Shown here piece after piece: positions 22,201 through 35,933 of a DNA stretch of 64,000 nucleotides. The notes under the pieces are model-generated. The model was given only the letters and a program-made list of their open reading frames with translations. It was not told the origin of the DNA and searched no databases. The stretch covers positions 20,069,001 to 20,133,000 of the forward strand of contig JAJNNQ010000018.1 in NCBI GenBank assembly GCA_027886175.1. The letters run 5' to 3'. Each line of letters starts with the position of its first letter. The stretch's first letter is position 1. The DNA is from Phylloscopus collybita (taxonomy: Eukaryota > Chordata > Aves > Passeriformes > Phylloscopidae). The translations under genes were made by a program, and so were the position numbers.

Positions 22201-25200
22201 TAATTTATCCAAAACTGTATTTCAGAAGGAACAAAGAAAGTCATAGATATTTTAAGGGAGAGTAAAGTCAGCATAAACAACACTCACAGCTAATAAAATA
22301 TCACAGGACATAAATCTTCGCTTCCAACTATTATTTATACCCTTTAATACAGCAGAGAGGATTTTGATTGTGTTATTCCCCGAAACATTTTTTTTACACC
22401 ATGCAACCGACGAATTTCATTTTGTTTTTGTGATGTTCTTCATTGTATTTGTAATCAGTGTGAAAAAAATGTTCCCATCAATTTGTTATAGCAATTATCT
22501 TACTACGAGAAATAGAACGACCCTAAAGTGAATTCAATGCAAAAAGTGTGTGAAGCATCTGTGTACAGTATGTTTGTGTTCTTCTGTGAGTTAGAGTCCC
22601 ATTAGATATATAGACAGCATCTTGAGAGCATCCATCTCAGTCCCTTAAAGGAAAAGTGTAAGCGATGAATCATTGATATTCCAAAGCAGGGCAAAGCTGT
22701 TACACATTAGAACATTTCACAGCATGCAAGATGATTAACAGCATGTTAGGTAATGATGTAAGTGCCATAAATTAGTTTATATTGTACAATGTAAATACTC
22801 AGCACAACTGATGTCTGAACAAAGAAGTCAAGACTGAAAATGAGAATTTGGACCAAATCCAGTGTGCTTTCCAATTACTTGGTTTTCTTTTGTTTTGTTT
22901 TGTTAAGTCCAGAAAAAAATCTTGCATGTATATATTAAATATATAGAGCATAAATATATATTTTATATGTGTATATATTCTTTTTTCTAATCCAAGTCTC
23001 TCACTCTCCCTGAAATGTTCCTCTCCCTTTCTGCAGATGAATAAAATTTATAATTAGTTTTTACCATTATTTAAGTACAAGCCTTGAAAACTAGTTTTGA
23101 TTAAATTCTACAAGGTTTATCTTTATAATTTGAATAATTAAAAATAAAAATATAGTATATATAAATGTTTTCTGTGAATGTATGTCCATAACATCCATAG
23201 CTCTGAATGAAGTCAAAAGTTCAGAAAATAATTCTTTAAATAGTGCATGATTAAGCTACTAACCATACTGAAACCAAGGATTCTAACAAGGTTTAGGTAT
23301 CACATGGGATAATGAAAACTATTACAGGAAAATAGCACAATTGCATGATGTCAAAAAATGGAAAAAATATACTCACATTTCTATTCATATTTCAAATGCT
23401 ATTTAATAGGTGTTAAGACGACATGTCTATAATTGCTCACTCTGAGGGTTTTGGAATGTATTTTTTCAGAAGAGTGAGGGTAGAGAACTGGTAGAGACTC
23501 CAGCTAGATACATTTCTGGTGTGAAATACTTTTGTTACACTTCTCTTGAGATTTAGTCTTATAAATTTACACCTCAAAAGGTGACAGGCTTATAAGCATT
23601 GACACTGTATATAAAAAACAGTCTAGCAGACTTACAAATACAGTACCAATGTGCAACAGCAACAAATGTGCAACCAGGGAAAATTTCTGGTTATGACAGT
23701 GGCTGCTGAATTAATTTTTTGGTGTCTATATTGGATTTCTTTTCAGTTTGGTAGCCTGAAAATTCCTGTGGCTTGAGCATGTTTTGCAGGAGTTTGACAG
23801 AGGTTAATAAGCCTTTTTCAATATTGTTCACAAGAAGTGTTGGAAAGGAATGGCTTTTTTCTGAGCAATGCTCAGACACATCTGTATGAAGGGTCTCCAA
23901 GTAATATATGTTTCCCTGTCCAAGATTAAAGTTAAAACAAGGAAATTCCATATACGAATAACATAACATTAATGAAGGAAAGTTATTCTGTTGTGACAAA
24001 GCTCATACGCATCTATTTTTTGCTTCACTGTAATTGTTCCAGTGTTCTAAACTCGTGAAACATTCTGCCTCTAGAAATATGGAAACTAATTCCAGTTCTT
24101 TCAAACCCTGATTCTAACCCTGGAACTGTGAATACTCTTACATCTTGCAAAACCACAAAACAGTGATTATATACAACATAAGTAATTTCAGTGACTCAAA
24201 TGGATATTAAAAAATAAAGGGTATAACTACTTGCAAAAACAAAAGATGGCCTTGGGTATAGGTATTGTAACTTTCAAAATGACACTGACTTTTTTTTTCA
24301 ACTTGCGTCAACATTTTTTTTGAAAATATTCCTTTCTTCATTGAAATATGTCACTTTAAGGAAAAAAAACCACTATGCTGCTACTCTATATTCTCCATTA
24401 TTCTGCAGCTTTATTTGTAAAGTTGCTTAAGAAAAAAAAATATAAAAAATAAAGCAATTTTATTCTCCTTAGCATAAATTTCAAGTCTATCTTTCAAACA
24501 CAAAATAGTCACTTAAATTTCATCAGAGATGTAGGAATAGATTAAGAAAAGGTCATTCAATAAAAATATGACATTCATACTAATAGAACAAGAGAAATGA
24601 GATGGCAGGAAACAACCAACATTACAATGAGAACAACTCAGACACAGAAAAACAATATATTCATGTGATGGAAGCCCAACTTGTACATGAGTACAGGGAT
24701 TTAATAGGTCAGCAGTGACCAAAATTACTTAGAAAAATAGAAATCTGTCTAAACATAAAACCCTGAACTCTGTCAACATAGCTGTAGTACTTCTGCCAAA
24801 GTTGAATAAAGGAATAAAATGCGTTTGCAAACTGGCTAAGAAAACAGTAATTTCTGTTTTCAACATCTTTACACTGGAGCTGCTACAAAGCCATATTCTT
24901 ATCCCTTTGTTGAGAAAGCCTCATCTAGTCAGTGCAGATATTTGATTTTTTCAGGGGTTCTGCAGTTTCACATAGGAAGAGAAGGAGCTTTTACAATGAA
25001 ATAAAGATTCCAAGAACGGCTAGGTAAACAAATAAAAATAACCTTAACATTCACTTGGATGCAAATAGGACACCAAATATTCGGAGTAATTCAAGAAATC
25101 CAATTATATCTTTGTAACAAGCTTGGTAGGTGATACTACATTGTACACTTCCTGAAGTTTCCAAATCCTCTTATTTTTCATTATTTAGATCAAGGAATGT

Positions 25201-28200
25201 GTTTATTCCTCACTCTTCTACCTATTCCATAATGTTCTTCTTCTTCTGTTATCTAGAGTATGTTAGGCAGTTTTTGTTTTCTTTTTTCTTTCTCCTTCCC
25301 TGTTACCCTCTCTCTTTTTAGAGTCAGATAGTTTGGTTGCCTTTTATTTGTGCTTGTGGAATTAAACTTTGCTCTTGTCCTTCTGATAGAATATAAAGAG
25401 GTCATTTTTTAAAAAGAGTACAAATGGATAAATCTTAATTCTCAGACTATTACTTCCTAATAGCCTGTTGCAGTGCTATAAATGGAAATTTTTGACTATG
25501 GAAGTGGAAGAAAGAAAAGAAATTATTAAAACCTAGGACTCAGTGAAGTTTTTCAACAACAAAATAAATAGCAAAATGTTTAGACCTTTGAAAAAAGAAT
25601 TATTTATAAAAGTTTTTCAGAGATTCCTTTGAAACAGTAATTAGCTTTTTGAGGAGGTCACTGTCCACTTGTTACCAAAGCACTCCTCAGTTGTGAGAAG
25701 CAACATGGCTGGTGAAATCATCCTTCTAAAGGAGTTTGCATAGCCTACATCACAGATTAGCTCCCTTAATTTTAGATCTCTCTTCCCCATAATCAGGAAT
25801 TATCATGACATAAAATTTCCTTTTATATAGCTTTTACTTTTTTTTTTTATTATTTTGATAAATACATTATGAAACAGTATTTAAAAAGGCAACAAAGCTG
25901 AATGCCGTCATATCTAGGGGGTAATTCATGTCTGTATCATTTACTGGCATAGAAAATCTGTTATTTTTCTGGCTTTGGAAGACTTTTTTAATGAGTGTTT
26001 TATGATGTTTCTGTTTACACAGTATTTTTACAACTGTTGCAAATAGACACAAATATCATAAATTACAGGAAAAAATCATCCCCGGCTTCCTTCAGGCTTA
26101 ATATGAAACAGTTACTAAAAGGGGAAATGTGTAAGTGCTGCTAAAGCCTTTTTGATGAATTCCACATGAAGATTCAAGTTGAGATCTCAAGTTATTAGAA
26201 AAATATGAAATTCCATTCCCTATCTTCATATCTTATTTATAAAATAAACAAAATCCAACTGTAATTCTTAACATATTCTCATTAATTAATCTGGATCATA
26301 ATTTTCTAGGGAGACTTTGATACTACCAAAATTTTGTGATACGCAGAGATTTTAAAAATTCCTGCTGATTTCTTTGGTTCATAATACCTGAATATTCTTA
26401 CTTGGGAGTATGGTAAGGCCACAAACAGTACTCCTGAAGAATGGAGAGGCCTAAACCTCATGCAGGTAGAAACACATCTCACACTCACTAACTGTATTTA
26501 ATAAATTCATGTCCAGATAACTGTTCAGGTAAAACCAGTGATTCATATATGATTGAAAAGGTAACTATATAATAATAAGTAAATGCTGAACTAGACTGTA
26601 CTAGAGGAAATAGAAGATAAAATGAATCAAAGAGCATTGAAATGCTTATCTCAGATGAGCACTGCCCAGAAACTGCTCAGAAAGCAAGATGAAAAGTCTT
26701 TACAGGGGAAGGACTCAATACTTCAAGTAGTTTCATTGCAGTTCCTTTGAAGCTATTAATCACTCTCTGTTCATACAAATGGCCTAACAAAGCATATTTT
26801 TGCAATATGTTTGTAGCATGAGGTTTTTTTCAAAGTTCTGTTATTAGCACAATTTTCCTCCTTATGTTCATCAATTACTTTTCCAATGTGATTGACAAAA
26901 CAGCTCTCTGGAAATACAAGCTTTTATTTCTAATATTCAAACTCTTGTTGCTGAACAAGGGTTTGTTCAAGCTCAGCTGAAAATCCCAGCTGTGATCCAT
27001 TGAGCAATTCCAAATCAGGAAGTCCTTCCTATTCCTGTTATTTGATAAACACAAAAGTCTTTTAAAATATAATTTTTGTGGCATGATTTCTTTCCCGAAG
27101 ATTCAGTATCTATGAGCACTATAGTTGTAACCTTCTGCCAAGTATAATTTGTCCCTAAAATTCAAGTAATCTTAAATTCCAAAATCTCAATAGTTTTTAC
27201 CACTTCAATCTGAATATTTTAGGCGTATCCATCCTGTATCTTTACCAGCCACTAAAATCTGATAATTGTTGCAGTGGGCAGTGAATAGACATGAAATTAT
27301 AATCATCTTTGCTCCTTAGTAATCTTACAAGTTTCCATATAATGAGCCCTACAACTGTCTCAACAGAAGCGTGAGATCAGAGAGGTGAGATTGTCCATGG
27401 TAGAAATGTCAATTTAAGGAGTGGTGCAGAACAGGATAGGAAGTTAGAAGTCATTGCTTAGCAGAGCCACAACTATATCAAAGAGCACTCATCATGCATT
27501 CCCATTCATCTCAAATCAGGCAGCTTTAATGCATTTATCAGTGTACCTTTTTTCCCCGCCAACTGCAACCTTCCTTTCTTTTATCTCTATCCATGGAAGA
27601 CTCAGTTTTACAAAATAAATGCCCAAATTCAGTTCATCACTTTGACAGAAAATTCAGCCATAAACCTGGAGAAAATTCATAGAAAGCAGACTAACAATAA
27701 GTTTACCAACAAATTTAGGTGTATGCATACTTCATCAGTTGAAGACTTCTGTAAGTGAAGTCAGATATAGAGTGTTATTCTCTGCTTTTTGATGATGTAT
27801 TTTTTAATTTTGAAGCATTTCTGGGGTTTGACTTCTTTTACTTATTGGCCCTCTACAGGCCTCTCAATTTTATTCTGATATTATAAAACCTCCATTTGAT
27901 TGAGAAGTTAAATTAGATATTTTGACAGTTTGCATATAAAACATCTCTTCAGAACAAAACATGGTTAGCCTTTACATAAAAGGTGTGTCCCACCACTAGA
28001 AACTTTGACATATTTTGATCAAGAAAACACACTAATAATTCAAGAGAGTCACAAAAAGCTGTTAATTCAAAAGACTGCAGGCAGTAAGTGCTGAAGCAAA
28101 GAATGGAAAAATGTCCAGATTGACAAAGAGTAAGATTTATCTTTTTTAAAAGCAGGTGTATATTGGGACAAATGTATTCCTAGAATAAAAGTAATGAAAT

Positions 28201-28739
28201 TTCCTGATGTGTTAAATATGAGATGTATGGGTTAACTATGAGTACAGAACTTTTCATCCAAATTCTGAAGGGTTTTAAACATTAATCTTTATAACTAAGT
28301 AACTTGAAAGAATATTGTATTATTGACGTTTTCGTACCATGATTGCAAAATTTCCACAACATGGCATCTGTTGTAATGTAGCTGTAATTTGGTGACTCAT
28401 TGGCCTAGAATTCCTTATTTCAGAGGAGTTTCATTTACTTCTACCTTACAATTATATGGAAGTTTTCAGTTTCAGTGGTCTGAAATTTAATTGTCAACAG
28501 ACTGAACAGTCTTCTCTTTTAAACTGTTTATTCATGTCTGAGGGTTATTCATAAGGCACTGTATGAGAGGCCTGTATTTTTAAAGCCTGTAGCATATATT
28601 GGCATTACAGAAAGTAGACTGGGAAATCCAGGACAAAATTTGAATGCCTTTATTTAGAAATGAACCAAAGAGCTAGGAGTCATTCAAAGAACAACTGAGA
28701 TCTCTAATCACTTCTCACTATTTTGGTCAGAAATCAACT
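22201..28739. other. AT-rich unique DNA, no gene recognised
   Basis: No transposon body, RNA gene or exon could be recognised in about 6.5 kb. There is a TTTTG repeat at about 22884-22905 and a TA-rich stretch at about 22925-22980. Open frames are at most about 100 codons, without motifs. Confidence 0.55.
22884..22980. repeat. (TTTTG)n and TA-rich low-complexity tract
   Basis: About four TTTTG units are followed, after a short spacer, by an alternating TA-rich stretch. Confidence 0.75.
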
Positions 28740-28762
28740 AAAAAAAAAAAAAAAAAAAAAAA
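28740..28762. repeat. A23 run at the edge of an LTR
   Basis: A 23-base A run ends about 12 bases before the degenerate left end of the LTR at 28775. There is no retroposon body upstream that would make this a poly(A) tail. Confidence 0.85.
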
Positions 28763-28774
28763 TCAAAACCCACC

Positions 28775-29430
28775 TTCCCTGGTTTAGGGCAAATTTGGGA
28801 GGAAACCTCCAAAGGGGTTCCTCTGGAAAGCAAACCCAAATGGCCCCTCCCCCCAGCCAGTCCGGGAAAAAAACTTCCTCGGGGAAAAGTGGAAAAAACT
28901 ATTTATTTAACAAACCAGATGCCCACAAGCACAAAGAATGAATAATATGAAACAATAAAACCTCTGGCCACTCCGCAGAGAGCTGGCAAACTGAGGCAGT
29001 CCTTGCCGTGGGTGCAGCTCAGCTCACTCAGTCTCTCACCAGCCCCACTCCCTCCGCAGCTCCAGGCCCAGCAGGCCGCAGGTGCCAGCCCTCGCTGCTC
29101 CTCTGGGGTTTTCAGTCCTGAGCAGATTTAAACAGTCCCAGGAAAAAAAAACAACAACAACAAAAAAAAAAAAACCAGTCCAGGGAGCTTCTCTGCCTTA
29201 GCTAGCTAAAACTAACTAAAAGCACAGGAGATGTCTGTCCCACCGCTGTCCATGCCTCAGACGAACGCCGCAGCCAGGCCGTGTGGGAGTCAGGCAGTTT
29301 TCCCAAAACAAACTGCGCGCTGCTCCTTTCTCCCCCTTTGCTCCCAGAACGAGTTTCAAAGGTACAGAAATTAATATACAGCACAAAGAGACGATTGGGG
29401 ATACAAGCATCATAAAATCACCCTAGGACA
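28775..29430 (-). mobile_element. Solo LTR of an endogenous retrovirus, CpG-rich
   Basis: Read on the - strand the block starts with TGTCCTAGGGTGATTTTATG (right edge at 29430) and ends near CCTAAACCAGGGAA at 28775. The expected terminal form is TG...CA; the 3' end here reads GGGAA instead of GGACA, so its last bases are changed. A TTTAAA promoter-like motif (29127-29132) precedes an AATAAA signal (28902-28907 on the - strand) and a G/C-rich R/U5-like region, as in LTRs. I recognise the terminal sequences as those of an LTR common in bird genomes, probably ERVL-type, but this is from memory. By my count there are 16 CpGs, far more than anywhere else in the window, which suggests a comparatively young insertion or one protected from methylation. 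Internal A/CAA runs (29140-29173) are expansions within it. No retroviral coding sequence is adjacent and no clear target-site duplication was found. Confidence 0.8.
28902..28907 (-). terminator. AATAAA polyadenylation signal of the LTR
   Basis: On the - strand AATAAA stands downstream of the promoter-like motif of the same LTR, in the position expected for the retroviral signal. Whether it is used is unknown. Confidence 0.5.
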
Positions 29431-32400
29431 GAACCAGTAACAAAAGAGCCAAAACCTCCCTCATTCAAATAACAAGAAAACCAGAAATAAAAGCATCCAT
29501 TTAACTAGTTTCCTTTAGCGTAAAGAACTTCTTTAAATGTTGTATAGTTTACATAGGCCATTAGTAGCAGGATTCTTGCAACCACAACTACTGTAAATAA
29601 TATAACAGATTTGCCTTCCTGCAGTATATGCAGTATATTCACATCAGTTTGTTTTCCTTCTGAACATGAGAAATATTTCTTGCACTGCAGAAGTCATTAA
29701 TACTTCAGCATACATTAAGGTCCATTACTCACATTCCTGACTATTTGCACAAGATATGTGATTCTAAATCATATTGAAAAGGCAAGAAAGAAGAAAAGAA
29801 ATAAGTAACTAAATGCTCCATACGTCAATGAAGTAAAGTCTGCACGTTAATTTGTTTATGGAAAACAAGGCTTTGCCTAGAGGCAAATTTCAGTTTCTGT
29901 CTTTTTTCAGTGCAGAGTTATGTTTTTGCTTTATCACTGTATGAATTACCATTATAAACTACTGTATATTTGATGCTTGCCTATGGCTATCCAGAGATCT
30001 CTGCTAATGGAAAGCTGAACAGCATTAGGACTTCATTAGAAATGGCATGTTTTATTTAGGGACTACGTTGGTAACTTAGTACCATATTTCCTTTTGCAAT
30101 TTGCTTACCCTAATTGTCAAAACATTTCCTTCTTTTGCAAAAGTGCAGCTGTTGCCAAAAAAAAGCCTACAGATGAGGCAGAACAGGCCCTATTAATAAT
30201 ACCACACTTGCATTGTTGACTCATTGATAGTTTTTGTAACTTTTTGTTATGTAGTTCAATTTATTTCTTTGGTCTCAAAAGTTTCAAATATCAAGTGTAA
30301 GACTGCATGACTTGTGAATAGAAAAATCATTCTGAAAAAAGCAAAATTCGTTAGATCTCTTAATTTTAACAACTGAGGATGTTCAAATGACAAAGACAGA
30401 AGTAAGCCTTTGGAAAGCATAAGTTCTTATGTGACCTGCTTGAGACTGAATTACATAAGGAAAGAATACATTTTCTGGAATTCAAAATGTTCTTCTTAGG
30501 TTATTTGTTTGGAGTTTTATGTTTCTTTGTTTGGGGGGCTTTTTGAATCATAAACCCTTTGAGTTGAGTTCAGAGACCTTATCTGAACTTTTATCTGACA
30601 CAGTTACTAGGATTAAATATTTATTCTTCACCAGACACAATAATTGAAGTCTGTATTGGCCTGAACACTCTACCTTGCAGTCTTTGGAGGCAACTTCATC
30701 CCTTTTAAAAACTGACTTCAGTTCCAGTGATTTTTAATCTGGCAGCCTATGAGAGTAAGGACAAAGCAAGTTTTTAAATTTGGATGCTTGCTGGCAAGAG
30801 TTTGGATATCTTCCCATTGCCAGAAACGTCACTGATCTGTTAATATTGGGCTTGATACAAAGTGACTTCTTAAGGAAAAAAAAATTAATACTAAATACAT
30901 ATTTGCCTAAAGAGTGAAAAGATAAACTTAATAAAACTATGAACTCTTTGGCGTGAAATGCACTTTTATATGGATTGAGATCAATGGCAAGATATGGAGG
31001 AACGTCAGGAAGCATTCCTTATTAAACAGAATTAAGTATTTGAAAATTGCTAAAACTTTCTCTTGTTTGCTTTACTTAAAGATGGATTATATAAATCTCT
31101 AGAAAGCACACTCTTTGAAACAATTCAGTCTATGATAAAAGAAAAAAGGAGGGCAGGATCATATAATGTTATAGTTAAAAGATATTAAAACATCAAATAA
31201 TTTTGCTAGAAATGGAGGGAAAAAAACCCCACAAAAATCCACAGAAAAAACCCAACCATTCATGTTGGAAAAATTTCACATTAAATATTAGCTGCACATT
31301 CAAAGAATCACAATTTTTGCACTTCAGATAAATTTAATGTAACAAATGAAAATATAAATAACAAAACAGCGCTTATTTTTTGTTAAAAAATCTCATTTTC
31401 ATTACTTCTTCACAACTATCACCAAGGCGAAAATTCAGTATGCAGTGGAAGTCCATCACTCTCAGATTATTTTCAGCAAAAAATTATCTTGTGCTGGTAT
31501 AAGCTGCTATAGTATGTTTTAAAAATCAATAGCTGCCAGCAAAAATTTGCTGCACATTAAGTTAATGACCTATTTGTGTAAGCTGTACAGTACATATGAC
31601 TGTGTTTTATCGAAGACAAAACTGAAATTTTGCTACAAATATAAAGACAAGAGTCATTCACCTCCATAAAGCAAGGACGCATTCAATTGGCAGAGGCTAT
31701 AGATTTCTTTCCTCATCACAAATTATGCAATAATGATAATGTATTGTCTTTATCGCTATGTTGGTTTTAATCCACCACAAAAATAATGATGTTGTACCAC
31801 CTGAATGAAGAGATTGGTGTACAACCTGAGACCACAAAAAAAGATGAACTATTTCAACCAGTTATTTGCTTTGTATTCCACTGCTCTAACATAAATCAGA
31901 GAAATAATAAGCTAGGTGATGTGGGATTTTGCAGTAAAGAATATTATAGGTGCAAGTAAGGATAGGGGTTTTTTCCAGTTTATGAGTCAGGAATAAAGCC
32001 GATGAGGAATGTCACCTCTATTTATATACTTCTCTAAATGCATAAAATATATGTGTTTACAATACTCATTGTGCTCATATGGATATGAGAATTGCATGAT
32101 GTGCAGCAGAGATACCCTACAACACGACAGCTTTAAAGAGAAATGCCTTGTTCTAAGTGATATGGGAGACAGCTTCGCTGACAGCACCTTTGAGATAATG
32201 TTCTAGATAAATATGTCATGGGCCAATATGCTAGTATCTTCACAGATCCTATGCAGTGTACTTGAGATTAAAATAAAAGGAAATATTATTGTCAGAAAGG
32301 TAGCTCAAGGAACACCACACCAAGCTGCCTATATACAGACATAGGCTGCCTAAAGAAAAAAAAAAACCAGCATGGGCTTGGACAGGAGAACATGAGAAAC

Positions 32401-35134
32401 GTATACCAACCATCACAAGCATCCACAACCCAGGAGCAGATCACCCGCTGGTGATCACAAAGATTTCTACAACGTGTAAGCACAGAGTCTACCTCACCTG
32501 GAAGGGTAGAAATCCCAGTTTCCATATTCTTTCCTCCTTACAGTTATCTTTGACTACAGCTGGCTCAGGGTTAAAAGAACTGACCACCTGAAAAATTATT
32601 AAATTTAAGAAGACTCCAAGAACGGGCAAAGGAGAATTGAATATATAAAATAGAAAAAGAAACATAATAAATATTTCAAAATAGGGAAAGTATCTAACAG
32701 TAGAGTGACTATCCTATTTTCTGTGTTGTTCTCAGTTACACTGGTATCTGAAGATTCAGTAGAAATGCTCAGAAATTTTATTTTCTTTCTTGTTAGAAAA
32801 TACATACTTATTATTATTTTTAAGGTGCATAATTTTCAGCTACTATTTGTCATACAGACGTCCAAAATAAATATTTAGTAAAAGCTGAAAATTTGAGTGA
32901 TGATTCTTCTCTGTTCTTTAGCTTTATTGTTTCATTATTATACAAGAGATTTAGGATTGCCTTACTAGTTGAATAAGAAAAAAATCTAAAGAATTTCCAA
33001 AATGAAGAATAAAAAAGATTTGACATAGTGCTATTATTAAACTTTTATTCTTTAAAGGATGTACCGAATAATTTCTACAGGCAATTTCAATTTTAAACAT
33101 TTTCTCAAGTATCTCATGAGACTAAGTAAAATTTAAGTTGTGCTGCTCACAGTTATAGAGTATACTCTTTTTTCCCCTAATAGAATGTAAATAGTCAAGA
33201 TTCCATTTTTTCCTTTGAGCTACTTCACATTTCTTTGCAAATTGCTTCCAGCCGTTTTTCTCCAATAGCTATTACTGCTGGGTATTGTCTTTACATTTTG
33301 GTGTGTAATTTTATTGACAAAAGTATTGGCAGTTATGAAAATAGGAAAGATATGTGCACTAAAAAGTCAAACTAAATGAGTCAATGTGCTTGCTGAGTAA
33401 TGAGTAGGATTATTTTCCTTATTTAGGTATCTCTTTCTTTTCTTGGTTCATGATTTAGATAACCAATAGAAAGCTCCTTTGAAAAAAAAAATTGTAAAAA
33501 TTTTATTTATACTTTTGCACATAAGAATTAAAGAAATGCAATGCTGAGTAAGTTTCATGAAGTGATTTGCTTTGAAACTGCAAGTCAAACAATAAATGCA
33601 CAGATGTTTGAAGGTTTACCTCTGTGACAACTTGCAAGATAAATGATTTATATATTTTTCATTTTATAGCCCCCTTTATATGATGGGAACAGAGTGAGGT
33701 GAAGTGTTCTGTAAGTAATAAGTTACGAGATGTTGAAACATATGCTGAAAAGCTCAGTATCTTGAATTCCAAACTCAGTTCTTATGGCTTATTCTTTACA
33801 GCTGGGCTCACGCAACTTCTGTTTAATATATTTTGCATTATCAAATATTATTATTAAACCCTTAAGAAGATATTCAGAAAAAAATCTTTTACAGCTTTGC
33901 TATAAAGAGAGAAACAAAGTTGCATGAACTTTCTTAGCTCTATTTCAAGGAAACCTGGTGACATAAAGAAATACTAAGTGCCAGTGAAAGCAAGAACTGG
34001 CTAAGAAGGTTTTTCACAGAAATATGTAGAATTTTGCACATATCCAAAATCTTCAGAACTTTAAAATCTCCACATGAACAGACTTTATATTGCATATGAT
34101 GCCAAGCCAGATGATTGCAGTGTCAAAAAGAGCTTTCAGTAGCATTAGAATATTTTCATTTTCTGGTAAACCAATAAGTTGGTGTAAGATGACAATGTTG
34201 CCAAACTTGTGTTATTAGTTTGATGTAAAAACAAGAATAAATTATATAACCTGTTTCATTAGACAGACCAGCTGTTTCTGCCTTCTATTACTGTACATGA
34301 ACTTTTTCTTTCCACTTTTCTTTCCTTCTCTTTCTTTTGCCAGTAATTTCTCCTTTTTTCTCTGCAAACCCCAGACTTACACCCTGCTTCAATAATGATC
34401 ATTTATCTGCAGAAGCAAAGAATAAGCCTTTGCAATATATTTTTTTTTGTATCTTTGACATTTCATGTTAATGTTACAAGTATATCTTTCCATATAAACA
34501 AAAATTCTTTCTTTTTTCCAACTGATTAATACATGTATATTTTCCCCAATTATAAGTACAAAAAACACAGAACAGGACAGGGCCTCTGCTGAATATCCAG
34601 TAGGATAACTCCCAAGATCAGTCATGTCTGGTAAATACTGAAATTCTGTTACATAGGAAACTCTTTCAGCTCACTGTAGCAGCAAGAATTCCCAGAGAAG
34701 GATGTGGTGCCCATCAAAGCAGAAGAAAGCACCATAAAACCACAAAAAATAGTTAAACCTGACTTAGAGGCATTTTGCAATATGTTTGATGTCTTACCCA
34801 GAAATTATACTGTACTTTGAAAGTTTGCCAGCAAATAAGACAGTTTTTCAACTAAAAGCAACCATATCAGTTCTTCCCAAGCCTATTGTTCTCCAAGGAG
34901 AACAAAGATTAGTTTCCATGTGAGGGGCAAGCTTTCACAAATAAGAGAAGCAAAGTGTGACTGGGATGTTTTCTGTCTTGATAAAGTGCAATATCCATTC
35001 ACTCCAGGTTTCACTCCACAATCTGTGGAGGTGTGGTCCTCTACAAGGATTTCTTCATTTAAAAAGAAAGCAAAATTAGTGGATGGTTTCAGGAGTATGA
35101 AACACTGCTGGTTCACAGAGATCTTTCCATAAGA
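29431..35134. other. AT-rich unique DNA, no gene recognised
   Basis: About 5.7 kb without a recognisable gene, RNA or transposon body. A less AT-rich patch at about 32290-32520 includes an A11 run and a - strand frame of 77 codons, neither of which I can identify. All other open frames are short and motif-free. Confidence 0.55.
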
Positions 35135-35933
35135 TTCCTAAGGCAACCCAGCTGGTGGATGCAGGGAAGGCTGTGGATGTTTTCTATTTGGACTTCAGCA
35201 AGGCCTTTGACACTGTCTCCCACAGCACACTCCTGGAAGCGCTGGCAGCCCATGGCTTGGACAGGAGCACTCTTTGCTGGGTTAGGAACTAACTGCATGG
35301 CCAGGCCAGAGAGTGGTGGTGAGCCATGCTGCATCCAGCTGGCAGCCAGTCATTAGTGGGGTCCCCCAGGAGGCAGTTCTGGGGCCAGTCCTGTTTAATA
35401 TATTCACTGATGATTTGTAAGAGGTGATTGAGTCCACAATCAGTAAATTTGTAGATGACACCAAGCTGGGAGCATGCATCAATCTATTGGAGGGTAGGAG
35501 GGCAGGCTGGTGAAGGCCTCCAACCACAAGCCCCATGAGGAATGGCTGAGAGAGCAGGGGTTGTTTAGCCTGGAAAAAAGGAGGCTCAGAGATGATTTTA
35601 TCACTCTCTATAACCTCCTGAAAGGCATCTGTAGACGGGTGGGGGCTAGTCTCTTCTCCCAGCCAACACAATGAGAGAATACAGTCTTAAGCTGTGCCAG
35701 GGGAAGTTTAGGTGTGATGTCAGAAAAAAATTATTCAATGAAAGAGTGATTGGGCGCTGGAATTGTCTGCTTAGGGAGGGGGTAGAGTAGTCGTCCCTGG
35801 ACACATTTGAAAAAAGACTGGATGTGGCACGCAGTGCCATGGTGTAGTTGATGAGGAGGCTTTAGGTCATAGGTTGGACTTGATGATCTCAAAAGGTCTT
35901 GTCCAGCCTGGATCATTCTGTGATTCTGTGATA
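35135..35933 (+). mobile_element. CR1 LINE with RT remnant, internally deleted
   Basis: A + strand CR1 that starts within the reverse transcriptase domain (see 35170-35470). Near 35510 it jumps to the C-terminal region of ORF2 (GAGGAATGGCTGAGAGAGCA), so several hundred bases of the usual CR1 are missing. It then runs to the 3' end, finishing with TTGGACTTGATGATCTCAAA and two to three ATTCTGTG units at about 35915-35933. The 3' end matches a CR1 subfamily different from those at 19933 and 21634 but like the fragment at 44163. Stops and frameshifts are frequent. The right boundary is well defined by the octamer tail and the left one is approximate. Confidence 0.93.
35170..35470 (+). pseudogene. 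CR1 ORF2 reverse transcriptase remnant
   Basis: From 35170 the frame reads AVDVFYLDFSKAFDTVSHST, the CR1 version of RT motif A with its first catalytic aspartate. It then reaches a stop at about 35289. From about 35358 another frame reads [20 protein letters not shown], the family's conserved substrate-binding segment. At about 35444 KFVDDTKLG gives the catalytic motif, with Val where CR1 normally has Ala (FADD). The protein would have been the RT domain of the ORF2 endonuclease/RT that copies CR1 RNA into DNA. At least one frameshift and several stops make it non-functional. Confidence 0.9.

Noticed and set aside
28760..29440. Primer-binding site or retroviral genes beside the CpG-rich LTR
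   Set aside because: Neither flank shows a primer-binding-site-like sequence or gag/pol/env-like frames, so it was called a solo LTR.
32285..32525. Less AT-rich patch as a possible LTR fragment
   Set aside because: No TG/CA ends, promoter motif or polyadenylation signal in LTR order could be made out.
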